Assembly (NCBI GenBank): GCA_003049485.1
Contig: PYST01000333.1
Location: 1 to 42,476, forward strand
DNA: 42,476 nt
Direction: 5' to 3'
DNA from: Ophioceras dolichostomum
Taxonomy: Eukaryota > Ascomycota > Sordariomycetes > Magnaporthales > Ophioceraceae
Shown in pieces: positions 1 to 10,395 of the stretch; positions within the stretch are counted from its first letter, which is position 1, and every line of letters begins with the position of its first letter. The translations under genes were made by a program, and so were the position numbers. The notes beneath the pieces were generated by a model, which was given only the letters and a program-made list of their open reading frames with translations, did not search any database and was not told the DNA's origin.

Positions 1-999
1 GGCGGCGGTGGTGGTGGTGGTGGTTCGGGCGGCACTGGCGGCGTGCCCAGCTCGACCGTCGACCTGACCGGCACCGCGTATAACCCCACCGGCGGCAGCG
101 GCAACGGCCACGGCGGTGGTGGATATGGAAACGGCGGCACCACTAAGCCCGGCTATGGCAATGGCGGTGGTGGTGGCAACGGAGGCGGCTACGGCGGCTC
201 TCCCACCACGACGCCCGGCGGGGGCGGCTACGGTGGTGGCGGCAACGGCGGAGGCGGAAACAGCAACGGCGGCGGGTACGGTGGCGGAACCGGCGGCACT
301 GGCGGCGGCACAGGGTCTCCCGTAGAAACCGGCGGCTCTGGCGGCTCCGGCACAGGAGGCGGCCCCATCGAAACCGGCGGCGGAGGCGCCACCACGACCG
401 ACTCGCTGCCCACCATCATCGGCACGGTGAAGCCTGTGCCCAGCGAGACGGGAGGCAGCGGCAGCGGAAGCGGCAGCGGCCACAGCGGCAGCGGCGGCAC
501 CAGCAGCAAAAAGGGACCCGACATCTCGACGCTCAAGCCCAACGCCACCGTAACCACCAGCACGGCGACCGGCCCCCGCGGCGTCACCACCACCCTGACC
601 TTCATGCCCATCGGCAACGGCGGAGGTGCGATGACCTCAGCCGGCGCAGCAGCGACGACGGGCTCCTCCTCCTCTTCTTCCGGCTCGTCGCCGACGGGCA
701 GCGGCAGCGAGGGCGCCATCGCGGTCGGCGAGAACCTCGGCGCGGCGATGAGCCAGTCTGCAGCGAACGGTGGCAACCCGTCCGCCGTGGTCAAGTCGAG
801 TTCTGCGTCTTCTATCTTCGCGAGGAGGGGGGGTGTAGGGAGGGGGAGGAGAAGAGGAGGAGTCCTAGAAGGTTTAGGAGGAGGAGGAGGAGGAGGAGGA
901 GGAGCAGGTGGATGGACGCTGCCCAGGGGCGTCCAGGCCTTGCTCGCGTTTGTTTTCTCTACGGCATTGTCGTACGGCGTTTTGCTGGTTGGTTGGTAA
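1..999 (+). CDS. Glycine-rich, probably GPI-anchored surface protein (3' part only)
   Basis: The frame is open at the first base, so the N-terminus lies outside the window; no ATG start is visible. The visible 332 residues are dominated by GGYGGG/GNGGG-type repeats, then Ser/Thr/Gly-rich stretches, as in fungal cell-wall or CFEM-type proteins with long low-complexity stalks. The last about 20 residues before the TAA are hydrophobic (AFVFSTALSYGVLLVGW) with no charged tail, which fits a GPI-attachment signal; this is inference, not proof. Bases 821-905 are an almost pure purine tract encoding an Arg-rich patch followed by poly-Gly; this stretch looks unlike the rest and could hide a small intron or be a recently expanded repeat. 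I cannot name the family without the N-terminal domain. Confidence 0.7.
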   Translation, partial: GGGGGGGGSGGTGGVPSSTVDLTGTAYNPTGGSGNGHGGGGYGNGGTTKPGYGNGGGGGNGGGYGGSPTTTPGGGGYGGGGNGGGGNSNGGGYGGGTGGTGGGTGSPVETGGSGGSGTGGGPIETGGGGATTTDSLPTIIGTVKPVPSETGGSGSGSGSGHSGSGGTSSKKGPDISTLKPNATVTTSTATGPRGVTTTLTFMPIGNGGGAMTSAGAAATTGSSSSSSGSSPTGSGSEGAIAVGENLGAAMSQSAANGGNPSAVVKSSSASSIFARRGGVGRGRRRGGVLEGLGGGGGGGGGAGGWTLPRGVQALLAFVFSTALSYGVLLVGW

Positions 1000-3062
1000 A
1001 GAGAGGGACGGGGGAGGGAGGGGATAATATATCTATCTAGAAACTCGAAGTAGGGGAGCCTCAGGACTGTGAGTCTCTCTTTTGTTTTGTTCGAGTAAGG
1101 GTGTTTTGCATAAAATCGGGTTTTGTTTCTTTTCTTTTTCTTTTTTCGGGTTGGAGGACTACTTCTACTTGCTCCCTCGTCCGCATAGACATGCGTTGAT
1201 ATAGAAGGGAAAAGGGGAGTTTGTATGGATAGGTTAGGATGACTTGGTTTTCTTTGGTTTTCTTTTTCTTTTTCTTTTCTTATTATGTGACATTAACTAT
1301 ACCTCACTGGTGTTTTCTTTTCCTTTGTTTTGTTTGCTATGAAGGGTTGGGTCGTATGTATAGACTTAGAAGTCCCCAATACCGATTTGCCATCTTCAGG
1401 TCTTCGGCCCATCTGCTATACGCGCATATCTTGTGATGACTATGTTTGCCCTCCACTAGTCGAGGAGATTGTTCATTTCGCAGCATATCAAAGGCTACCT
1501 GCCCTTGAGGACGTCAAAGAGTGGCAGAATACAATTCCACACGATGAGCTCTACTACTCATAAGTCTTACTCGAAACGAATTTCATCGAGATTATAAGCT
1601 CCTAGGTAATATCTACACATGTACAGGAAGGAGTCCTCTTTTGCTTTTTCCTCCCCCGTTTGCTATGTCACATACACACAAGGTCTGCCTACCATCTCGG
1701 CGGGCCTTTCGACCCAAAGAGAACGTAAGCAGTTCATAGGTCTTTCAACCAACTATCCATCCATCCATCCACCCGTAATCCGTCTCTCCAACTCCATGGG
1801 ATGATCGCGATAGAATGACGAGGAGAAAAGGGAGACGACGGAGGTGGAAACCAGACCCAAGCGAGAAGAAAACAAAAAGACATGAAGCGACAAAAAATAA
1901 TGATGATGGAAAATAGACAAGGAAAACGCTGACGGGTATAAACCTCTAGGATCCCTTCACGAGGGCCATGCAAGTGCCTCCCAGTATCCACACACACAAA
2001 ATATTCCCATGCCTCCAGAATAATGTTTCCGTCCCTCCAGAAAAGAATTTTACCTGACTTCTCGCAATTTGTCCCCCCTTCCGGTGAGTGTGGTGCTCAC
2101 TCGATTGTTCTGATGTTGGTTGGTTGGTGGACCCCTTTGCCAGGCCACCGAATCCAGGGGAAGGAGGCGGCGGCCTAATGGCCCCAGGTACACGACCAGT
2201 ACGTCTGACCTGGCCAGGGCAGCCAGCCCAGCCCGACCAGGCCCGACCGAGACCGAGAACCTTGGCCGGCCGACCTCATTGATGTCCAGCCCAGTCCAGT
2301 CGAGCCCGGGCCGGAATAGAGAGGCCTTCCTGTCCGGATATAACCCGAGCGCCAGCCAGCTCGTATATCGTGGGGCCTATGCAGACTAAAAAATATGGAC
2401 CGAGAAAAAAAGGAGCCGGGCAATGATAGGAATGATTCCCATCCCACCCAGATCTTCCTTGTATAAAGAGGAAGTAAAAGATGAACAGGAACCAGATAAA
2501 ATCGTTGCTGGAGGGAATCAGGAACAGAGGCAGCCCAAAATTGACATGACAGAAATTGGGTATATGCTAGGTAAGGGAAAAACAAAGAATGAAGAAAAGA
2601 GGCTTTGGGCTTTCTTTTTTCGATGGGTTCCATGTTCCTTTTCCCTTCCTCCCCTCATCCTTTGGTACAATAACCAACACCAGCACCAGAAAGAAGAAGT
2701 GGAAAGGAAGGGGAGTGGGTGGGTGAAAAGAGGAGGGAAAAGACGAAATTTGCGCCAATCCTTAACGTCCAGACTCGTATGCTTTTGTTTCCTTACAATA
2801 ATAGTCGACAGAAAGAAAAAAGAAAAGAGGATGGATACCGGAGGGCCCTCCCAAATCACCCATCTGACATCCACTCAGGAACGGCCTTGGTTGGCAAGAC
2901 AGAGGAGGAGGTGACTGATCGAGTTTGAGCCTGAGGATAGGGGATGGGACTGGCTGCTTCCCCTCGCATCACAATCCTCGCTACCGTACGCCGTTCAATT
3001 GACGCGAGGAAGAACGGAACTGGTTCCCATATGGAGTGCCCCAGCTCCGGTGAAAGGGTCGC
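1000..3062. other. Convergent intergenic region, no gene seen
   Basis: This lies between the stop of the Gly-rich protein gene (+) and the stop of CAF40 (-), so it should hold both 3' UTRs. Short open frames exist on both strands but none has a recognisable motif, and several begin only at GTG. It contains T-rich and A-rich runs and a short ATCC repeat near 1755-1775. Confidence 0.6.
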
Positions 3063-4452
3063 CTAAAGGCCGTGATGGCCGGCGTTGGGCTCCACGACGT
3101 TGTCGGAGAGGTTGATCAGGAGCTGGTGGAGGCATCGCTTAGTAGCCGCATCGTCTCGGAGAACCGAGGAGAATGTCGCGTCCCGCAGCGGGTCTGGGAG
3201 GCACTGGCGGAGGGCCTCGCGAGCACGCGCATTATCGCTCAGTCTGTTTTGTCGTGTTTCATGTCTCCTGCGTTAGCAGAAAGCAAACATTGAAAAGGGT
3301 ATGGGGACAATTGAGAGGTTCAGACGTCACTTACCGCAGGAAGCACCTGACCACATGCTTCAGGAGCCGCGCCGTCTGCTGCTCAACCAGCTGGGCGACC
3401 ATATTGCTAAGTACGGTGCCAACCGCATAGAATCGCTCGTACGTGGCGCAAATGTAGTTCAGCCCGTTGTCGTCCAGAAGGATCTTCTGCACGATGAAGA
3501 TGGCAACCGTCTTACTAAGCTCCGAGCCAGTCTCCATGATCCTCAGGCACAGAGGAATTATCTCTGTCGTGAGGAGGAAGTTGATCACCTCGGAGGAGTC
3601 ATTCTTAACGAGCGCACCGATGACTCCCAGGGAGGTGAGGCGGAGGTACTCGAACGGTCGCGACTTGGACGTCGTGTTGAGGAAGGGGTAAAGGTAGAGC
3701 GGGATGTGAGCTGTTGCGTGATTCGCCCCATTTGGCCTCTTCGTTAGCCCTGACCCCAGCAGTGGTATGTGTTTGTGCATGTCTCCGTGCGGACAGCAAA
3801 GTTGGTATGGGAACTTACCGTTCAGGAACAGCGTCCTAGTCTCGTTGTGCGACGCGACACACTGAAGCAGTGCAAGTGCGTTGCAGACCCGGTTGGAGGC
3901 CGCCGCGGTGAGTTGGGACGGGTTGAGGAGAGTGTAGACGGAAATGATCTCCTGGAGAAGTGAGGTCATGACTCCTGTCGTTGGTGATTACAACGTCTAG
4001 CCGTCAGTCACTGCGCATGAGCGATGCAAGAGGGGAAGAGTTTGATTGGAGGGGGGGAGTCATTTATTCGCACCGAAAGAATGCCAGAGGATGAGGGCGA
4101 GCTCGGGAACCTGCTCGCGCTTCTTGCTCAGCTCCAACAGGGCAGCCTCGCGCGTGTTCTCGTTGAGCAGATCGGCGATGTAGTTGAGCGTCCTGCGGTT
4201 CTCCTCCGAGACGCCGGAGTCCATGCCGGGATCCTGGCCGCCGCCGTGCGACGCCGCAGATGCCGACACCAGCGCATTTGCGCTGTGTGCGGAGGCGAGC
4301 CGATTGTAGTGCTGCTGTTGGGCGGCCGAGGCGGCCGCGGCGGCGGCCTGCTGCTGGGCGTGCTGGTGGTGCGAGTTTTGCTGGTGCATCCACGACGACT
4401 CGCTCTGGGGCGTGTACTGGTGGTGCCCGTAGAGATGCGGAGCTTGCATCAT
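3063..4452 (-). CDS. caf40: CCR4-NOT complex subunit CAF40 / CNOT9 (Rcd1 family)
   Basis: Exons on the minus strand are 4452-4074, 3974-3819, 3710-3335 and 3243-3063, giving 363 residues. The joins restore the family's highly conserved blocks: LILWHSFG|VMTSLLQEII, TRTLFLN|AHIPLYLYPFL and VVRCFLR|LSDNARAREAL. The first about 75 residues are His/Gln/Ala-rich and disordered, as is usual for fungal members. The rest is the armadillo-repeat Rcd1 domain, which in the family docks on NOT1 and binds RNA-associated partners during deadenylation and translational repression. The start is the first of two adjacent ATGs; upstream, the minus strand has no other ATG for 957 nt. Introns are 99, 108 and 91 bp. 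Ends with TAG after the motif DNVVEPN. Confidence 0.95.
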
Positions 4453-5409
4453 GTTGGGCAAGAGGCAGGCGGGAGGCAGGCGAGATTGCTTCGGCGGTGT
4501 CTCTGGGGCACGCGACGGTGACGATTGGGCTAGGAGTAGGATTGGAGATAAGGGGAGAGGTGCGATTTATGCTCCCGCTTGGATCTGAATGGCGCTCGGT
4601 TCGCTCTTTGATCGTCTCGACCGGACGGGACCCGTCTGCGCGAATGCGTTGCGGGTTTCTCTCGCGACGTCAAGCAGACCTAGCTGCAGGATCACTTTTG
4701 TTCGACTTCGCGGTAGGGTTCGTCGCCGCCGCAAGACAACGTCGAAAGGCGTCTGTGCCGGCGAGCTCAAGCGGGCAAGCAGGCAAGGTTCGCTCCGGTC
4801 GGGGCACGGAAATATCGCAGGGCACCTCCAGGAGGACGAGCTGTAGACAAGCTTGGGCCAAAGCTTGGGTCAGAAATGGGAACGGGGAGGGCGGCTTGCT
4901 GGGTCGCCGTTGGGTTCGAATAGAATTCTTCTGGTCGCGGCCCTGACGGACGGCAGGCTCGGAGGTCGGGAAAGCAAGACACACAGAAAGCTTGATGGCC
5001 CTGATGTGCGGCAGTGCAGATTGGGTTTCCTTGTAGCCTATTGGCCCAGGCTTGCCAGGATATAATCGTCGAGTCCACAAACAAGTCCACAGACACAAAC
5101 AAGATAAGCAAGCTTAAGCGCACAGGCAACGGAGAGCCGCAAGGCTCTTTCGTGGAACAGATATTCAGGGCTGGCGGTGGCGGAGGTGTGCAAGATATAG
5201 CGTTCAAGGTGGGATTTGTGGGAGGTGTTCTCGACCTGTGTTGTTCCGATGATCGAGTCTTTCAAGTCTCTTGTCCACTATCGGCGGCCGCTGCGACAAC
5301 TCCACTCTTGGGCGCCCAGGAATAGCTCCGCGTAAAGGATACTGTGCTGACACCCCGCCTGAGCTGGACCAAGGTATCCTCAAGCACAAAATGTGTGGCG
5401 AAAGATAGC
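4453..5409 (-). promoter_or_regulatory. AUG-free leader and promoter region of CAF40
   Basis: Reading the minus strand, there is no ATG from 5409 down to the CAF40 start at 4452, a run of 957 nt where roughly a dozen would be expected by chance. This suggests that much of the interval is transcribed as a long scanned 5' leader, but the transcription start cannot be seen from sequence. No gene on either strand is supported here. Confidence 0.5.
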
Positions 5410-6477
5410 CATGTAGGACAACATTGTTTCAATGGTAGGTTGCGATGACTTTCAGAACGTTCGAGAGCCCTATCGCCCTCTGCCAGGTCCCTGGCTCCCC
5501 GATAGATCAGCCAGTGAGAGAGTAGGAAGTTGGCAGGTAAGGTTGATGTCCTCACTCTCTGCACCCCCACACCGCTCCGTTTAAAGTACCTAGGTACCTA
5601 TTCTGGAAGTGGCCAACAGCAGCGCGCTGGCGTTGAAACCCAAAAGCCCGGAGTCACTTCTAGTGACGGGTTGGGGTTTGTTAAACAACTAGAATGTAAA
5701 TTATTAAGGTTTGAGTCAATTTGGGCTGCCTATCTCACCGATGATGGCCAAAGAAGGGGAGACATGCATTGTCGTTCCCCCTGAAACCTACCACCGCGTA
5801 GAGGTCTGTGGTGCATTTATCGGACTGGATTGTATCAGAGGTCATGATATTAATGACATTAAATGCTCTGCGGCGATGCTTTTCCGCCACCTTTAGCCAT
5901 CAACCTTGAGGCCCGATGACCCTGACACCAGATACTGCTGCAGACGAGGCACAAACTTTGCTGGGACGACCTTGGCACCTCGTTTATGTTGCCTGTAAAT
6001 TCCAGAACGTATACAACGTCCACGAGACAGTTGAAATATCTATTTATCATGACGCCTGGCCATGCCGATCTAGAAGGGAGCAGTAAATCCGACCTTATTC
6101 ATCATCGCTGTATGCCAGGGGATGACGAGTATTGGGAACGGAGCACGCCTTCCCGCCCCCGGCCTCCAAAGTAGAAAGGCGCCTGGAGGTGTGTGACGTG
6201 ACCTCAACACCGTGGTCTATGTACAAGCCCAGGACGAAATTCAATATTCGGAAATTCTGTGTGTTCTGTTTCAGGATATCTGTTGCGATCGTCTCTACCC
6301 CGTAAACCTAGAACGCCTTACATCCAGCAGCGATTCCGTGAAGGAAGCAGCGGCCACATCTGCCGAGTGCCGTGGGTCCGCGTTCTCTCCTCATTTTGGG
6401 ACTTCATCTATGACACCACTATCAACTGTAGAAAAAAAAAAGATTCCTCCGCCATAGTCACCGTGTCTTCTCGTCTC
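5410..6477. other. Intergenic, upstream of CAF40 and downstream of SEC13
   Basis: Both flanking genes lie on the minus strand, so this holds the SEC13 3' UTR and the distal CAF40 promoter. No convincing open frame was found. It contains the perfect 12-bp palindrome listed separately. Confidence 0.5.
5586..5597. repeat. 12-bp perfect palindrome GTACCTAGGTAC
   Basis: The 12 bases read identically on both strands and overlap an AGGTACCT octamer (5592-5599) found again at 25377, 25386 and 40702, always outside genes. Confidence 0.8.
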
Positions 6478-7661
6478 TTACTCCTCAAGATTGGTCACAC
6501 ATGCCCACTCGCCGCGCAGGTTCTCCTTCCATAGGGTAACTTTGTTGTCGCCAGAGCTGACGGCGAGCACGTTCCCGCTCAGGGACCAGCTAACGCGCCA
6601 GACGGGGGCATCAAATTCCTTGAGCACCTTGGACTGCCACACGCCTGGGGTGGAGGCGTCGCTGGTCCAGATGCGCACCGTCTTGTCGCGGCTCGCGCTG
6701 GCTATGTAGCTCTTCTGAAGCACGGTGGGGCTCCAGTCAACGTCGAGGACCCAGTCTGTGTGGCCTCGAAGGCCCTGTTCGTCCTCGCAACGGTAAGACG
6801 CCGTGGGGGCGTCCCAGGAGAAGATCTTGATCAGGTTGTCGCTTCCGCCCGTGACGAACCGGCGCTGGCTGACGGCGGCAGCGCCTGGAGTGGTGCCCAC
6901 AATGCTGCCGGGAGCGCTGGAGGGCGCCCATGAGACCGAGTTGACACCCTGGCCGTGGGCGGTGAACAGCTTGTGGTCGAAAGAGTTGTCCTTGAACTCC
7001 AGGACAGACACCTGGCCGTCCGAGGACGCGCACGCGAGCAGGCAACCGGACTCGTGAGGTGACCACGAGACGATGTTCACGGAAGCCTTGTGCAGCGCGA
7101 AGTCGAAGATCTTCTGCCAAGCCCCTCCTTGCTCGCGCCAGATGAGCACCTTGCCGTCGTAGCCCGACGATGCCAGAATGTTGCCGTACTTCGGGTGCGC
7201 CCACGACACGCACCAAACCGCAGCTTCGTGCCTAGATCCATCCCATGGCTGCCGCATCAGCATGAAGAACGGGAGAGGGCACATCAGACTTCCCCTCTGT
7301 GTTTGACTCACCCTTTCAGCGTTTCTGTTAATCTGTGCGACTCGCCTTCCACCTCGAAGATCTTGATCGTCTTGTCTGATGAGCAGGTCGCTAGTCGCCT
7401 GCCATAGTAGTCGAGCACCGCGTCATGCTAGGATCATACTGTCAGAGGCGGCTCGCAGAATATCTCAGGGGGTCAAACAACAGGCAGGGAAGACGATAAA
7501 ATGAAGCTATCGGAAGCGTACAATCATATCATCGTGGCCTGAGTGGGATATTATCTGAGTCGCCTGCGTGTTGAGAACAGGTTCTGTCAGTGCCAGCTCT
7601 CGAAATTCGATGATGCCATCGGCGTCGGCGCAGGGAGACGCCCCTAAGAAGCACCCACCAT
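6478..7661 (-). CDS. sec13: Sec13, COPII coat and nuclear-pore WD40 protein
   Basis: Exons are 7661-7659 (the ATG alone), 7563-7522, 7427-7312 and 7231-6478, giving 304 residues, the usual Sec13 length. The joined N-terminus reads MATQIISHSGHDD then MIHDAVLDYYGRRLATCSSD, the family's signature first blade; later blades carry GHEAAVWCVSWAHPKYG (joined over an intron) and SRDKTVRIW. Sec13 forms an open six-bladed propeller completed by a blade from Sec31 in COPII vesicle coats, from Nup145C in the nuclear pore Y-complex, and from Sea4 in the SEA complex. All introns (95, 94 and 80 bp) have GT..AG ends; the first starts immediately after the ATG (GTGGGT donor). It is divergent from PEX20 with 884 bp between the two starts. 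Confidence 0.96.
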
Positions 7662-8545
7662 TGTCGCTATGCTGCCGACCAAATCGGACTTAAAACGCTA
7701 TCAAGTTCGTAAAAGCGAGAATAGAATAAGGGGGGTGTTGGAAATGTGTGAAAGTAGAGAGAGATGGAGACAATGCCTCCTCGCAAATACGTGGATGAAT
7801 ATGGCTTGCTTGGGGACAGACTACATCTCCTTCCCTGCGCTAATCAACAGCTCGATAATGCCACAGCATGGCTTCTATTCTGCCGGGCGGTGTAGCGCTG
7901 CCTGGAACCCTGTCCAGGAGGTTGGATGTTGCGATCGGGAAGATTAGAAAATCCGAGACGAACTGGGCACCCTGATGGCGGGCAGTTTTCTGGTGGATCC
8001 CCGTCGGCAATCGGCAAATTTGTACCCCTCCATGCCGGAGTTTGGCCGATGCTTGTTCTGCCGATGGCTGACGACCTGCCGTGTCGTCACAAGCTTCCAT
8101 TCCCGCGACCAGCCGAACGCCAGCCCAGTCCGTTGCGCGCAACCCGCAAGTTCGTTACAACTCGCGGGCAACGAACAGAAAACGCGTCGCCATGGCCGCA
8201 GCTCGCGGGCTTCAAAACAATACCTGAATACAGGCTGCATCTTTTTTTTTTTCTTTGTCTCTCAACTTCAACTTTCCCCCCAACCCGCCTTCTCTTTTCT
8301 TCCACCCTTTTCTTGTTCGCTTTGCCAGCACCACCACGCAGCCAGCGACCTCGGCACAATATCACGATTCACAACCCAATTCATATTCACCACCAACCTG
8401 ACGTTGCTCGTCTCTTCTTCTGTAGTCCAATTCTAGGATACTTATTCTCTCTACTCACAACGCCTCCTCTGTCGCACTTTCTGTGTCTACCTCAGTCACC
8501 TCTGTGCTGTCCATTCGATCGATCTCCGCGCTTTCTGAACCGACC
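7662..8545. promoter_or_regulatory. Divergent promoter region of SEC13 and PEX20
   Basis: The two start codons face away from each other across 884 bp. On the PEX20 side there is an 11-T run at 8242-8252 followed by a CT-rich stretch, typical of fungal core promoters and leaders. The plus strand has no ATG from 8196 to 8545, and the minus strand none from 7820 to 7662, which supports both start calls. No coding frame is supported. Confidence 0.55.
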
Positions 8546-9933
8546 ATGTCTGACAACCTCTGCGGCGGATCCAACGCCCTCAAGCGCCTCGGTGAGCATG
8601 CCGACCGCGATCGCTCTTTTCACCAGGACCGCCTCGTGAACTCCACTTATCGCAATGGCAATCAAGTAAGCCAGTACAACTTCTTTCAGTTTTCTGCCGC
8701 TCTCATTCTCTTGTTCCCCCGACCGGCCGTATGAATTCTGTTACTAACTTTTCTGACCTCCCCGCATTCAAGTCCTTCCGATCCAACCAGCATGCAGGCG
8801 CGACCGCCACCGCCGCCGCCGAGCAGTCATTCGCCAACTTCCAAGCCGGCACCCTTCCCATCGGTCCTCTCGGAGGCGGTCTGATTCATCCCGGATATAA
8901 TGGCGCTGGTATGCTTACGCCTCCGGTCGCCCCCGATCAGTCCAATGCGTGGCTGGAGGAGTACAATGTCCACGGCTTGGCGACTGCCCTGCACACGACC
9001 GCGGGTCCCAACCTGGCCACGCGCCAGAACAACCAGCATGTCGCTCAGGGACCTGTCACCAGTCTGGCCATGAACCCCGCCCAGATGGTCGGCATGTCGC
9101 CGCACCAGCAGCTCCCGTACATGTCGACGGCCTATGCCAGTTCTGGCCTCATGACACTCAACGGATCAGCCTACTACGGTCCGGGCATGATGCCTGCCCA
9201 GCAGCCCGCCTCCTCTGCCACGGACATGCACACGGTCAATGGCAATGGCGGTGTTCCCATCTCTGAGGAGGCCCTCGACCGTGCCTTCCGTCTCTTCGAC
9301 GAGGAGCAATCCGCTTCGGTAGACATGGACGAGTGGCTCGCCACCCACAGCCCCAACGCCCGTGGCGAGGCCGCCTATGGGGACGCCGCCCAACCTGCCT
9401 CGAGCCAGTCCGCCGGAGGTTCCGTCGCTAAGACCGACGACTCCTTCCAGGAGGCCATGGACCAGTGGATGGCCGCGCACGGCCCCACCGCCGAGCAGAA
9501 GGCGGACGCCGTGATGGAGGCCCTCGCCACGAACATGGAGAACCAGGCTGCCCTTCACGACGACGTCCACGTCAAGGAGTCGAACGAGACGGCCAAGGAG
9601 CAGGCGGAGATGCAAGCCGCCGACCGCGAGGAGCTCGAGAAGTTCCGCCAGGAGCGCGCCGAGCGCGACGAGCTGCGCCGCACTGCCGGGGAAATCGTCT
9701 CGTCCATCGGCGAGAACGACAAGTTCCAGTCGTCGATCTTCCTCCAGCTGATGCGCAAGATCGTTGAGGGCGAGGTGATCTTGGACAAGGAGATTAGCGA
9801 TCTCGTCGATGCTAAGACGATGAAGCCGCTCACGAACTCCTTCGTCAACGGCGGCGGCGATTCGGCTGCGCTGGAGGAGGGCAATGCCCCCTCCGGTCTA
9901 GCTCCTGCTTCTGCTTCTGCTTCGTCCGATTGA
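8546..9933 (+). CDS. pex20: Peroxin 20, PTS2 co-receptor of Pex7
   Basis: Exons are 8546-8665 and 8773-9933, giving 426 residues. The N-terminus MSDNLCGGSNALKRL is the Pex20 signature; Cys6 is the conserved cysteine that in this family is ubiquitinated for receptor recycling. After the intron (107 bp, GTAAGC donor) come SFRS, a WLEEY motif at W100 of the WxxxF/Y type that binds Pex14/Pex13, further acidic-aromatic segments (MDEWLATH, MDQWMAAH), and near residue 357 KFQSSIFLQLMRKI, the C-terminal Pex7-binding region. The protein escorts Pex7 with its PTS2 cargo to the peroxisome membrane. Length agrees with other fungal Pex20. The stop is TGA followed by AGG; the frame then stays open for 153 codons (see next feature). 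Confidence 0.94.
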
Positions 9934-10395
9934 AGGCGGCAAGTCGTCCAAACGGATGGGGTGAGGACTGATGTTTGGACAGCATCACTGCCGCCGCCGT
10001 CGTCGTCGCCGCTAGGCTCGTCTTCTTCTTCTCTTGTGGCAGCAGCAGTAACACCAATCACGATCGCGGCAGCCGCGAGACCAACCCGCTCGCCCGTGCT
10101 ACCAATTCGGTTGTCTGGATCTAGGCTGGGAGTCCTGTCGCGACCCCCACCGGCGGTGACCAACCATAAGCACACAGCGTCGTCGCGGAGGCCACAGTCT
10201 GTGTCGCTATCAGCACAGCCCTCCTCCACCCCCGACCACGCGAGGTCGGAGGAGCTGCGAGACCTCGCTGAAGAGGCTATTGCTCTTTCAAAGTACTTTT
10301 CTCCTTTGACCTCGCCCGTGTCCGTTAATTTTGCCGCGACGTCTTCCGCTGCTTTGTCTCCTCCGTCTTCCTACGGCAAATCTCCATTGCCGTGA
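9934..10395 (+). other. Long open frame in phase with PEX20 after its stop codon
   Basis: The frame of PEX20 exon 2 continues for 153 sense codons after the TGA to the next TGA at 10393-10395. It has no ATG, so it could only be translated by readthrough or by splicing round the stop. The first half is Ser/Pro/Ala-rich; the second half contains SEELRDLAEEAIALSKYF, which looks like an amphipathic helix. It ends KSPLP, not a peroxisomal PTS1. It may simply be 3' UTR that happens to be open. Confidence 0.35.

Noticed and set aside
228..794. 188-codon open frame on the minus strand opposite the Gly-rich gene
   Set aside because: It is the Pro/Val-rich antisense shadow of a GGC-rich coding repeat and has no independent motif.
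4453..4461. CAF40 start further upstream at a TTG
   Set aside because: TTG is not a plausible start here; two ATGs follow directly at 4452 and 4449.
8731..9933. PEX20 starting at the ATG at 8731
   Set aside because: That ATG lies in the intron; the spliced form restores the Pex20 N-terminal signature with Cys6.
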